Position numbers and translations under genes: made by a program. Positions 15,350 to 22,904 of a stretch of DNA of 33,689 bases are shown here, piece after piece (the first letter of the stretch is position 1; each line of letters opens with the position of its first letter). The notes under the pieces were generated by a model, which saw only the letters and a list, made by a program, of their open reading frames with translations, did not search any database and was not told where the DNA came from. The stretch spans positions 1-33,689 of the forward strand of contig JAGXQV010000139.1 of the NCBI GenBank assembly GCA_018336195.1, in the 5' to 3' direction. Origin of the DNA: Sulfuricella sp. Its GTDB lineage: Bacteria > Pseudomonadota > Gammaproteobacteria > Burkholderiales > Sulfuricellaceae.

Positions 15350-16954
15350 ATGCTCCCCACCCTTCAATTTCTCACGCAGACACCGGAATACAGCCTACTT
15401 TATATCGGGACGTACAACCCGGTGCTGGTGGGCGTTTCCATCCTGATCGCGGTTTTCGCCTCCTACGCCGCGCTGGATGTAGCCGGGCAGTTCAACCAGG
15501 CGAGCAGCCGGGCCGCCAAGGCGCTGTGGCTGGCGGTCGGCTCGCTGGCGATGGGCGGCGGGATCTGGGCCATGCATTTCATTGGCATGTTGTCCTTCAA
15601 CCTGCCCTGCGGGGTGCGCTACGACCCGCTGCTGACCTTGCTCTCGATGGTGCCCGGCATCCTGGCGAGCGGCGTGGCGCTGCACCTCATCAGCCATCCC
15701 AGCATTACCCAGCGCCAGTTGATCGGCGGCGGAATCCTGCTCGGGGCGGGCATCGGCACCATGCACTACTCGGGGATGGCGGCAATGCGCATGGATGCCC
15801 TGCTGCGCTATGAGCCAGCGCTTTTCGGGCTATCCATTGCAGTCGCGGTAGTGCTGGCCGTGCTGGCGTTGTGGATCAAATTCCGTCTGCAAGCCCTGGG
15901 GAAACGCTACCAGTGGCTGGTTCGAACCGGCAGTTCGGTGGTCATGGGCGCGGCGATTTCCGGGATGCATTACATCGCCATGGGAGCCGCTTATTTCCTG
16001 CGTCCCGGTGAAACTACGGATGCAAGCGGCGCATTCGACCCGACTTTCCTGGCTATCGCGGTTACCGTCGTCACCGGTTTGCTGATTGCCCTGGCACTGG
16101 TCGCCACCATCGCCCATCGACATATCGAACTATCCCGGAAAATGGCGACGCTGATCGGCGAACTCAATCATTCGCAACGGGAATTGCAGAAACTCAATTC
16201 GACTCTGGAGCAACGGGTCGCTGAAGAGGTCAAACGGAGTCGCAGCAAGGATCAAATGCTGATTCAGCAATCGCGCCTTGCGGCGATGGGCGAAATGGTT
16301 CACAACATCGCCCATCAATGGCGCCAGCCGCTGAATGCCCTGGCGATCCTGCTCGGCAACCTCAAGGATGCCTATCACCACCAGGAACTCGACGAGAAAA
16401 CCCTGGATACCTTGATGGAAGACAGCCGCCGCCTGATCAAGAAGATGTCGACAACCATCGACGACTTCCGCGATTTTTTCCGTGCCGACAAGGAGACGGT
16501 CACTTTCGACTTATGCCGGATTTACCAGGACACCATCCGCATCCTGAGCGCCAGCCTGAACCACCACCAAGTCCAGATCAGCGGCGACTTGGGGGAGCAG
16601 GTACTGGTTTCCGGCTATCCCAACGAATTCGCCCAAGTCCTGCTGAACCTGCTCAGCAACGCCAAGGATGCGATCCTGGAGAATCAGATATTTCCCGGCT
16701 GCATCGCCGTCACCATCCGTGCGGAAAACGGCATGGGGGTAATCCGCATTCGCGACAACGGCGGCGGCATTCCGGAAGCGGTCTTACCGAAGATTTTCGA
16801 CCCCTACTTCACCACCAAGGACAAGGGCAGCGGCATCGGCCTGTACATGTCGGAAATGATCATCAAGGGCAACATGGGGGGAGCCATCGAAGCCTGCAAC
16901 GTCGAGGGCGGCGCGGAATTCAGCGTGTTCTGCCCGCTCGCCGCCTCACCCTAA
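15350..16954 (+). CDS. MHYT-domain membrane histidine kinase
   Basis: A 534-residue sensor kinase. Seven predicted membrane helices fill about residues 20-255 and carry three MHYT motifs: MHFIGM (75-80), MHYSGM (138-143) and MHYIAM (206-211). This domain is proposed to bind copper and sense oxygen, CO or NO. A coiled coil (about 257-305) leads to the phospho-acceptor region MGEMVHNIAHQWRQPLNAL (His322), and then the ATPase domain with N box LLNLLSNAKDAIL, G1 DNGGGIP and the F/G2 region FDPYFTTKDKGSGIGLYM. Everything needed for autophosphorylation is present. There is no receiver domain and no response regulator gene nearby, so it is an orphan kinase. The start at 15350 gives the first complete transmembrane helix. 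Confidence 0.92.
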   Translation: MLPTLQFLTQTPEYSLLYIGTYNPVLVGVSILIAVFASYAALDVAGQFNQASSRAAKALWLAVGSLAMGGGIWAMHFIGMLSFNLPCGVRYDPLLTLLSMVPGILASGVALHLISHPSITQRQLIGGGILLGAGIGTMHYSGMAAMRMDALLRYEPALFGLSIAVAVVLAVLALWIKFRLQALGKRYQWLVRTGSSVVMGAAISGMHYIAMGAAYFLRPGETTDASGAFDPTFLAIAVTVVTGLLIALALVATIAHRHIELSRKMATLIGELNHSQRELQKLNSTLEQRVAEEVKRSRSKDQMLIQQSRLAAMGEMVHNIAHQWRQPLNALAILLGNLKDAYHHQELDEKTLDTLMEDSRRLIKKMSTTIDDFRDFFRADKETVTFDLCRIYQDTIRILSASLNHHQVQISGDLGEQVLVSGYPNEFAQVLLNLLSNAKDAILENQIFPGCIAVTIRAENGMGVIRIRDNGGGIPEAVLPKIFDPYFTTKDKGSGIGLYMSEMIIKGNMGGAIEACNVEGGAEFSVFCPLAASP

Positions 16955-16968
16955 GAACCTCAGTTGCG

Positions 16969-17070
16969 AACCGCAGAGGCGCGAAGGCGCCAAGATTGCG
17001 CAAAGGAAAACTTCGTTGTGCAAGCCCGATCGCTATTCCTGGGTTCTGATTTCTTTGCGCCTTTGCGGTT
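16969..17070. repeat. Inverted-repeat element, copy 2 (kinase-ubiD junction)
   Basis: The left arm aaccgcagaggcgcgaaggc (to 16994) and the right arm ctttgcgcctttgcggtt (17053-17070) are imperfect complements. They match the arms of the element at 13771-13885, while the internal DNA (about 58 bases) is different. It sits between two converging genes, 14 bases after the kinase stop and 16 bases before the ubiD stop. Confidence 0.8.
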
Positions 17071-17086
17071 CAAGCGTTTGGCCGAT

Positions 17087-18550
17087 TCACAGCCCTAGCT
17101 CGCCCCACATCTCATCCACCCGCGCCTTCACCGCCCCATCCATGACGATGGGCGTCCCCCATTCGCGGGCCGTTTCGCCCGGCCACTTGTTGGTCGCATC
17201 CAGCCCCATCTTGGAACCCAAACCGCTCACCGGGCTGGCGAAATCCAAGTAATCGATGGGCGTGTTCTCCACCAGTAGCGTATCGCGCGCCGGATCGACG
17301 CGGGTGGTCATCGCCCAGATCACTTCCTTCCAATCGCGGATGTTCACGTCGTCATCGGTGACGATAATGAATTTGGTGTACATGAACTGGCGCAGGAACG
17401 ACCAGATACCGAACATCACCCGCTTGGCGTGGCCGGGATACTGCTTCTTGATCGAAACGCAGGCCAACCGGTAGGAACAGCCCTCCGGCGGCAGGTAGAA
17501 ATCGACGATCTCGGGGAACTGCTTTTGCAGCAACGGCACGAACACCTCGTTCAGAGCAACGCCCAAAATGGCCGGCTCATCCGGCGGCTTGCCGGTATAA
17601 GTGCTGTGGTAAATCGGATTGCGGCGCATGGTGATGCGCTCGACCGTGAACACCGGAAACTCGGCCTGCTCGTTGTAGTAGCCGGTATGGTCGCCATACG
17701 GGCCTTCCAGCGCCATTTCGCCGGGATGAATCACCCCTTCCAGAACGATCTCCGCGCCCGCCGGGACTTGCAGATCGGAACCCAGTGCCTTCACCACCTC
17801 GGTTTTCGAGCCGCGTAGCAGCCCGGCGAACTGGTATTCGGACAGCGAATCCGGCACCGGCGTCACCGCCGCGAGTATCGTCGCCGGATCGGCACCCAGC
17901 GCCACCGCCACCGGGAACGGCTGCCCCGGCTGGGCTTCCTGGAATTCGCGAAAATCCAGCGCCCCGCCGCGATGCGCCAGCCAGCGCATAATCACCTTGT
18001 TGGGCGCGATCACCTGCTGGCGGTAGATGCCCAGATTCTGGCGGGTTTTCAACGGCCCCCGGGTAATGGTCAGCCCCCAGGTAATCAGCGGTGCCACATC
18101 GCCCGGCCAGCAAGTCTGGATGGGCAGTTTCGCCAAATCGACATCCGCGCCTTCCCAGACGATTTCCTGACACGGCGCCGATGACAACTCCTTGGGCGCC
18201 ATGTTGAGCACCTGCTTGAACTTGGGCAGCTTCTCCCAGGCATCGCGCAAGCCCTTGGGCGGCTCCGGCTCCTTGAGAAAGGCCAGCAGCTTGCCCACTT
18301 CGCGTAGCGCCGCCACACTATCCTCGCCCATCCCCAGCGCCACCCGTTTAGGCGTGCCGAACAGGTTGGCAAGCACCGGCATGGTGTGGCCGGCGGGATT
18401 CTCGAAAAGAATCGCCGGCCCCCCGGCGCGCAGCACCCGGTCGCAAATCTCAGTCATTTCCAGGTTGGTGCTGACCGGGGTTTTCACCCGCTTCAACTCG
18501 CCCTGGGCTTCCAGTTGCGCGATAAAGTCGCGCAGGTCGTGGTATTTCAT
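17087..18550 (-). CDS. ubiD: 4-hydroxy-3-polyprenylbenzoate decarboxylase
   Basis: A 487-residue UbiD, close to the E. coli length of 497. It uses the prenylated FMN made by UbiX to decarboxylate octaprenyl-hydroxybenzoate in ubiquinone synthesis. Recognisable segments are [10 protein letters not shown] at the N-terminus, [38 protein letters not shown] (with catalytic-site acidic residues) and [17 protein letters not shown]. The C-terminal helix DEMWGELGL is complete. UbiX is not in the window. ubiD is 52 bases downstream of a small nucleotidyltransferase gene and is separated from ubiA/ubiC by a toxin-antitoxin patch, so its transcription is likely independent of them. Confidence 0.95.
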   Translation of the reverse strand: MKYHDLRDFIAQLEAQGELKRVKTPVSTNLEMTEICDRVLRAGGPAILFENPAGHTMPVLANLFGTPKRVALGMGEDSVAALREVGKLLAFLKEPEPPKGLRDAWEKLPKFKQVLNMAPKELSSAPCQEIVWEGADVDLAKLPIQTCWPGDVAPLITWGLTITRGPLKTRQNLGIYRQQVIAPNKVIMRWLAHRGGALDFREFQEAQPGQPFPVAVALGADPATILAAVTPVPDSLSEYQFAGLLRGSKTEVVKALGSDLQVPAGAEIVLEGVIHPGEMALEGPYGDHTGYYNEQAEFPVFTVERITMRRNPIYHSTYTGKPPDEPAILGVALNEVFVPLLQKQFPEIVDFYLPPEGCSYRLACVSIKKQYPGHAKRVMFGIWSFLRQFMYTKFIIVTDDDVNIRDWKEVIWAMTTRVDPARDTLLVENTPIDYLDFASPVSGLGSKMGLDATNKWPGETAREWGTPIVMDGAVKARVDEMWGELGL

Positions 18551-18602
18551 TCAGTTTTCCAATTCGGATTATTTTCGAGTTTGGCTCTAAGTATGGCTTG
18601 GC

Positions 18603-18902
18603 TCAGCCTTCAAAGTATTGAACATCGGCCTGTTCCAGCACTTCCTGTCTGAAATACCGGCTTAAGTCCTGAGGTGTGCGTAAATCCACGCGCCGCCCCA
18701 CCAATTCGGACAACTCCAGCTCCATCCCCGCCAAGCGGAGCAGCCCCACTCGTTCCTCGGGCGCGAACTCGGCCAACACGTCCACATCGCTATCAGCCCC
18801 GAAATCGTCACGCAGCACGGAACCATACAGCGCCAGCTTGCGAATGTGGTGCTGGCGGCGGAAATCGGCGATTTTCACCTTGGGCAAATCAATCCGGGGC
18901 AT
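18603..18902 (-). CDS. MNT-type nucleotidyltransferase (orphan antitoxin-like)
   Basis: A 99-residue minimal nucleotidyltransferase. The pol-beta signature GSVLRDDFGADSDVDVL (27-43) has the Gly-Ser pair and the two metal-binding Asp residues (Asp39 and Asp41). Members with the typical MNT length act as antitoxins that AMPylate a HEPN-domain toxin encoded next door (MntA/HepT type). No HEPN gene is found on either side: 52 bases downstream is ubiD, and the 211 bases upstream hold only hairpins. It is therefore an orphan, either the remnant of a HEPN/MNT pair or a member with an independent job. The active site looks intact. It lies next to two vapBC modules. Confidence 0.85.
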   Translation of the reverse strand: MPRIDLPKVKIADFRRQHHIRKLALYGSVLRDDFGADSDVDVLAEFAPEERVGLLRLAGMELELSELVGRRVDLRTPQDLSRYFRQEVLEQADVQYFEG

Positions 18903-18944
18903 GGCTGACCATCCTGTATGTAATGGCGCGATTATCCTACGCTT

Positions 18945-18965
18945 GGTGGGTTATACCAACCCGCC
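18945..18965. repeat. REP-like hairpin upstream of the MNT gene
   Basis: ggtgggtt (18945-18952) and aacccgcc (18958-18965) pair except for one G-T. It is preceded by tatcctacgc, which resembles the arms of the hairpin at 24936-24969. The stretch 18903-19113 holds no gene that I can support. Confidence 0.45.
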
Positions 18966-19113
18966 CCTATGCCACTTACGCCATATCCTGCACCTGCGCG
19001 TAGGTTGTTAGCGGCTTTTTGCGCAACCCGACTGGCGTATCCGCCTCATCCGCCATCGCGCAAGCAATGACGCGCGTAATCACGCACTTTGGCGCGAAGA
19101 GAAAAGGGCGGAT

Positions 19114-19509
19114 TCATGCCTCCCAATCCTCGATCTGCAACCCCGTCACCCGCCCGAATTCGGCGGTGTTGTGGGTGATCAGGATCAGCCCGCGCGCCAT
19201 GGCCTGGCCGGCAATCAGCACATCGTAGGGGCCGATGGGCGTGCCCTTGGCAGCGAGTGCGGCGCGTATCTCGCCGGCCTGGCGGGAGTCTTCCTTGTCG
19301 AACTCCATTACCTCGAATTGCAGGTGGTCCACCAGCGCGACGTTGTGCCCGGCGCGCCGGCTCTTGAAGGCGCCGTAGAAGAGTTCGTGGGAGACGATGG
19401 CGGAGATGCCGATGTCGCCGGGACGGTTTTGCCGCATCCGTTGCGCGAGGAGCGGGTTGCTACCGTTGAGCAGGACGATGACGGCATTGCTGTCGAGGAG
19501 GTAGCGCAT
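19114..19509 (-). CDS. vapC: VapC-type PIN-domain toxin, first pair
   Basis: A 131-residue PIN-domain ribonuclease. The metal-binding acidic residues of VapC are in place: Asp6 (YLLDSNAVI), Glu42 (SHELFYGA) and Asp96 (GPYDVLIAGQA), and a Thr112/Asn114/Glu117 set is in LITHNTAEFGRV. VapC toxins cleave initiator tRNA or rRNA when free of their antitoxin. The start codon overlaps the last bases of the vapB gene (ATGA), the usual translational coupling. Length and motifs are complete, so the toxin is probably active; the RNA target cannot be read from sequence. Confidence 0.93.
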   Translation of the reverse strand: MRYLLDSNAVIVLLNGSNPLLAQRMRQNRPGDIGISAIVSHELFYGAFKSRRAGHNVALVDHLQFEVMEFDKEDSRQAGEIRAALAAKGTPIGPYDVLIAGQAMARGLILITHNTAEFGRVTGLQIEDWEA

Positions 19510-19757
19510 CAGCGGAACAGGCTATCCAGTTCCGGGCGCGCCTGCGGTGCGGGCTGCTCGGCAACCGCTGCGACGAAATCCGCGTCGAGCTGACCGGCGA
19601 CGGCATCCAGCCACTGCCAGTCTTCGGCGAGCGGTTCGAGGATTACGGCATTGCCGTGTCGCCGTATGTGCACCGCTTCGCCGTCGAAACGAAACTCCTT
19701 GGGCAAGCGCACCGCCTGCGAGCGGCCAGACCAGAATATTTTTGCGGTTTCCATCAT
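19509..19757 (-). CDS. vapB: VapB-type antitoxin, first pair
   Basis: An 82-residue antitoxin with an AbrB/MazE-like N-terminal domain (AKIFWSGRSQAVRLPKEFRF, residues 4-23), which binds DNA as a swapped dimer. The C-terminal part (about 45-82, Trp/Asp/Ala-rich) should wrap the toxin. The gene starts with two Met codons (19757 or 19754). Both this protein and its toxin are expected to repress the operon by binding upstream. Confidence 0.9.
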   Translation of the reverse strand: MMETAKIFWSGRSQAVRLPKEFRFDGEAVHIRRHGNAVILEPLAEDWQWLDAVAGQLDADFVAAVAEQPAPQARPELDSLFR

Positions 19758-19764
19758 GGCTCCT

Positions 19765-19808
19765 TGTGGTACATATCAATAATATATATTACACCACACG
19801 CCACCACA
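19765..19808 (-). promoter_or_regulatory. Repeat boxes upstream of vapB1
   Basis: Two direct CACCACA boxes (19792-19798 and 19802-19808) and one inverted TGTGGT (19765-19770) surround a very AT-rich TAATATAT-like -10 region on the minus strand. The pattern fits an autoregulated toxin-antitoxin operator; binding is inferred. Confidence 0.4.
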
Positions 19809-19825
19809 ATATATTCACAGCTACG

Positions 19826-20215
19826 CTACCCCACCCAATTCTCCAGCAACAATCCCGGCACGCGCTCGAATTCCCGCAGATTGTTGGTCACCAGCGTGAG
19901 GCCCGCGCTGCGAGCCTGGGCGGCGATATAGAGGTCGTTGACGCCTATCGGTTGCCCCTGCTTTTCCAGAACGGCACGAATGCTTCCGTAGTGCCAGGCG
20001 GCCTTGTCGCCGTAAGGCAAGACCGCCAGGCGACTCACGAAATCCTCGACGACCAGGGTGTTGCGCGCCACGTCGCTGCTCTTTTCCGCACCGTGGGCCA
20101 ATTCGGCCAGGGTAATGGCGGAAATCGCCATCCGTCCATGGTGCCGGTTGAAGATTTCCAGCGCTTCATGCGGGCGCCGCTTGATGACGTAGATGACGAT
20201 GTTGGTGTCCAGCAT
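19826..20215 (-). CDS. vapC: VapC-type PIN-domain toxin, second pair
   Basis: A 129-residue PIN-domain toxin with Asp3 (MLDTNIVIYVI), Glu38 (ITLAELAHGAEKS), Asp94 (GVNDLYIAAQA) and TNNLREFERVPG at the C-terminal end, all typical of VapC/FitB-like RNases. It is clearly different in sequence from the first VapC at 19114-19509, so the two are not a recent duplication. The gene starts 6 bases after its antitoxin. The stop lies 68 bases before the first vapB start. Confidence 0.93.
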   Translation of the reverse strand: MLDTNIVIYVIKRRPHEALEIFNRHHGRMAISAITLAELAHGAEKSSDVARNTLVVEDFVSRLAVLPYGDKAAWHYGSIRAVLEKQGQPIGVNDLYIAAQARSAGLTLVTNNLREFERVPGLLLENWVG

Positions 20216-20221
20216 CGCCGC

Positions 20222-20455
20222 CTATAAGCCTTCACGCTCGGGCTGCGTCTGGTCGGCGCGCTCAGCCAAGAAATCTTCGGTGGGGGCGGGGGTAGCGAGG
20301 AAGAAGCTGTCCCACGCCGATTCCGCCGGTGCAATGATCCGCTCCTGTCCGACCGCCCTTACTTCGACTTTCTTGATGGAATCGGGAAAGCGCATGTCGG
20401 TGGGAAGACGCACCGCCTGGGTGCGGTTGTTGTTGAATAGGGTACTGGTTGCCAT
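20222..20455 (-). CDS. vapB: VapB-type antitoxin, second pair
   Basis: A 77-residue antitoxin. The N-terminal AbrB/MazE-like part is TSTLFNNNRTQAVRLPTDMRF (about 3-23), followed by KKVEVRAVGQERIIAPA. The C-terminal toxin-binding half ends in TEDFLAERADQTQPERE. The start at 20455 (MATSTLF) is chosen because the family begins there; a longer frame reaches back across the promoter box. The promoter at 20486-20514 is directly upstream. Confidence 0.9.
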   Translation of the reverse strand: MATSTLFNNNRTQAVRLPTDMRFPDSIKKVEVRAVGQERIIAPAESAWDSFFLATPAPTEDFLAERADQTQPEREGL

Positions 20456-20474
20456 GACTGCTCCGGCGGAATGC

Positions 20475-20514
20475 CATATACACGGCCTATATGCAGGCGG
20501 TCGTGCAGCGTCAA
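20475..20514 (-). promoter_or_regulatory. Promoter and dyad operator of vapBC pair 2
   Basis: On the minus strand, TTGACG (20509-20514) and TATAGG (20486-20491) are separated by 17 bases. The dyad CATATA/TATATG (20475-20480 and 20488-20493) overlaps the -10 box, a good position for repression by the VapBC complex. Confidence 0.6.
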
Positions 20515-20533
20515 GCAACCGCCTCCTTTCGTT

Positions 20534-21397
20534 TCAGGCAAACCAATAATCCGCCGCCAGCCCAGCAAACACCGCCGCACCAAGCCAGTTGTTGTGCAAA
20601 AAGGCTTTGAAGCATTTCCCGCGTTCGCGACCCCGGATGAGGGTGTAATGATAGGCGGCGATGCCCGCTGCGACGGCCAGGCCGGCAAAATACAGCCAGC
20701 GGAATTGCAGGGTATGGCCGATCCACGCGAGTATCCCCAGGGTTGCCGCGTAACACCCCATCACCGCCGCCACGTCGTAGCGCCCGAAGGTGATGGCGGA
20801 GGTCTTGATGCCGATTTTCAGGTCGTCGTCGCGGTCCACCATGGCGTATTCGGTGTCGTAGGCGACCGCCCAGAAGACGTTGGCGGCGAGCATCTGCCAA
20901 GCCAGCGGCGGCACGTGGCCGGACTGGGCGGCGAACGCCATGGGGATGCCGAAGCCGAAGGCGATGCCCAGGTAGGCTTGGGGAATCGCCAGGAAGCGCT
21001 TGGTGTAGGGGTAGCTGGCGGCGAGAAACAGCGCGGCGAAGGAGTACAGCAGGGTCAAGCGATTGAGCGGCAGGATCAGCAGGAACGCCAGCAGGGTCAA
21101 CACCCCAGCCACCGCCAGCGCTTCCCTGCCGCTCACCAGCCCGGCGGCGAGCGGACGGTTCTTGGTGCGCTCGACATGGGGGTCGAAATTCCGGTCGGCG
21201 TAGTCGTTCATCACGCAACCGGCGGAGCGCATCAGCACCGTGCCGAGAATGAATATCCACACGATGGGCCAATTGGGATGACCGCCGCTGGACAGCCACA
21301 GCGCCCACAGCGTCGGCCACAGCAGGAGCAGGATGCCGATCGGCTTGTCGAGACGCATCAGGCGCTCGTAAAGGGAGAGGCGTTCCTTCCAGTTCAT
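20534..21397 (-). CDS. ubiA: 4-hydroxybenzoate polyprenyltransferase
   Basis: A 287-residue integral membrane prenyltransferase with about eight to nine helices. It joins a polyprenyl diphosphate to 4-hydroxybenzoate, the first membrane step of ubiquinone synthesis. The two aspartate-rich motifs that hold Mg-diphosphate are NDYADRNFD (about 65-73) and [12 protein letters not shown] (about 187-198). Other typical parts are [20 protein letters not shown] and TKNRPLAAG. The start at 21397 ([19 protein letters not shown]) overlaps the ubiC stop by 4 bases, so ubiC and ubiA are translationally coupled. Confidence 0.96.
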   Translation of the reverse strand: MNWKERLSLYERLMRLDKPIGILLLLWPTLWALWLSSGGHPNWPIVWIFILGTVLMRSAGCVMNDYADRNFDPHVERTKNRPLAAGLVSGREALAVAGVLTLLAFLLILPLNRLTLLYSFAALFLAASYPYTKRFLAIPQAYLGIAFGFGIPMAFAAQSGHVPPLAWQMLAANVFWAVAYDTEYAMVDRDDDLKIGIKTSAITFGRYDVAAVMGCYAATLGILAWIGHTLQFRWLYFAGLAVAAGIAAYHYTLIRGRERGKCFKAFLHNNWLGAAVFAGLAADYWFA

Positions 21398-21927
21398 CGC
21401 GACAACTCCCGGATGGCCGGCAAAAACACTTCCGTCACCTGGATGGCGCGGTGGCGCAGCACGAAGGTGGAACGCCGCGCCCACAGGGTGGCGGGCGGAT
21501 TGTCGAGATGCCGGCAGGCACGCCGATACAGCCAGTGGCGGGCGCGCAACTTCTTGAACTGGAGCGGCGCGCGCTCGACCTGCGGGTCGCGGAACAGCAC
21601 GTCGCCCAGCGGCCGTCCGCCCAGGTTGCGCAATTGCCCCCAGCGCCCGTGCAGGCTGGCGAGGGGCAACACGCTGTGGGCATACACCACGGGCGTGTCG
21701 CCGCAATGCAGGAACACTTCGCGCAACAGGGCGCGCTGCGGATGACGGGCCACTCCTTCGACCGCCGCCCAGCCCATTGCGACGCGCACCCCGCGCACCC
21801 CGAAGGCCGGGCAGCGCGCCATGATGCGGCGCGTCAGCGAGCCTTGGTCGAGCAGCCAGGGACGATACGCGCCGACGTTCTGGCGCAGGCGGGCATACCA
21901 GCCTTGCGGATAAAAACAGATTTTCAT
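21394..21927 (-). CDS. ubiC: Chorismate pyruvate-lyase
   Basis: A 177-residue UbiC, which splits chorismate into pyruvate and 4-hydroxybenzoate, the substrate of the next gene, ubiA. The segments [36 protein letters not shown] and [13 protein letters not shown] match the family's product-binding core. Length is in the normal range (about 165-185). It is soluble and cytosolic. The gene follows the PilZ gene by 61 bases and is coupled to ubiA; the pair may still be read from the gmk-recG transcript or from a local promoter that I cannot define. Confidence 0.93.
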   Translation of the reverse strand: MKICFYPQGWYARLRQNVGAYRPWLLDQGSLTRRIMARCPAFGVRGVRVAMGWAAVEGVARHPQRALLREVFLHCGDTPVVYAHSVLPLASLHGRWGQLRNLGGRPLGDVLFRDPQVERAPLQFKKLRARHWLYRRACRHLDNPPATLWARRSTFVLRHRAIQVTEVFLPAIRELSR

Positions 21928-21988
21928 GGAAGCGGGATTATGCCGGTTTTTCGTACAGCGGGCATCTGCCGGGAGTGCGGGACCAAAT

Positions 21989-22873
21989 CTAAACCAGAAA
22001 TCCCTCGGCGATGCGTTGGTACACCAGGCAGCGCAAACACATGGCGTCCTGTTCCGGGGTTTCCAGAAATTCCACGCCGTGCTCGGTTTGCGGAGGGTGG
22101 CGGTTGCCCGCGACGCCTTGGCGGACTTTCATGATCCGCGCGGTGAGAGAAAAATCGTGGTGATAGCCATCGGCATTGGCCGGGAAGGCCAGTTTGACGA
22201 CTTCGCCTTCTTTCCCCAACGGTTCGGTAGCGTCGATGCGCCCGCCGGTGGCGCTGAGATTGACGACGGTCGCCTCCCGCTGCTGCCCGCCGACTTCTAC
22301 CGTGCAGGCGATGTCGACCCTGGCCCACGGATCCTTGCGCAAGTGCTGGCGCTGCACCTTGTCGGGGAAGGACAGGTGCATGTAAGGGGAAGGTACCAGG
22401 CAGGTCTTGATGATGTCGGAGCGGAAGCGGTAGATGTTGCGTCCAACGAGCATCCGCACTTCGACCTTTTCGCCTTCCACCATGCCGACCAGTTGCTTGC
22501 GGATGCGCGGGATGGTCACCAGGATGCTGGTGTCGCGGATGTAACCCACCAGCCGCGAAAAATAATGGGGCTGGCTATCGCGCGTGACCATCTGTAGTTG
22601 CACGGCTTCCCACATCTGCGGCTTGATGCCGTCGGGCGGGAACATCTCGCCGACCGGGAATTCCTCCACCGGCCCGGCCGCCGCGAACTCGTCGACCGGC
22701 GTGCCGACCATCTGCGCGACGCCTTCCGGGGCGCGGAACAGGCCTTCCGTCGGGTAGCCGACCGGCAAGGTTTCGCCGCGCGTGAAGAGGATATGGCCGT
22801 CTTCGTCGTAAAGCGTCCAGGCCAGCGGTGCGCCGGGTTCGAAATCATGAGGAGCGAGCGGGAGCAGGTTCAT
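21989..22873 (-). CDS. PilZ domain protein, YcgR-like c-di-GMP receptor
   Basis: A 294-residue protein with two parts: an N-terminal YcgR-like beta domain (about 85-170) and a C-terminal PilZ domain. The c-di-GMP-binding motif RxxxR is seen as RQHLR (Arg175 and Arg179), and NxSxxG as NLSATG (Asn205, Ser207 and Gly210), so binding is likely. Proteins of this shape slow flagellar motors or act on other outputs in response to c-di-GMP. The first 80 residues resemble no domain that I know. The start is placed at the ATG at 22873; a TTG two codons earlier is possible. It lies 31 bases after recG on the same strand. No flagellar genes are nearby. Confidence 0.85.
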   Translation of the reverse strand: MNLLPLAPHDFEPGAPLAWTLYDEDGHILFTRGETLPVGYPTEGLFRAPEGVAQMVGTPVDEFAAAGPVEEFPVGEMFPPDGIKPQMWEAVQLQMVTRDSQPHYFSRLVGYIRDTSILVTIPRIRKQLVGMVEGEKVEVRMLVGRNIYRFRSDIIKTCLVPSPYMHLSFPDKVQRQHLRKDPWARVDIACTVEVGGQQREATVVNLSATGGRIDATEPLGKEGEVVKLAFPANADGYHHDFSLTARIMKVRQGVAGNRHPPQTEHGVEFLETPEQDAMCLRCLVYQRIAEGFLV

Positions 22874-22904
22874 AGGCAAACCATAGCAAATAACTCAACC
22901 TTCG

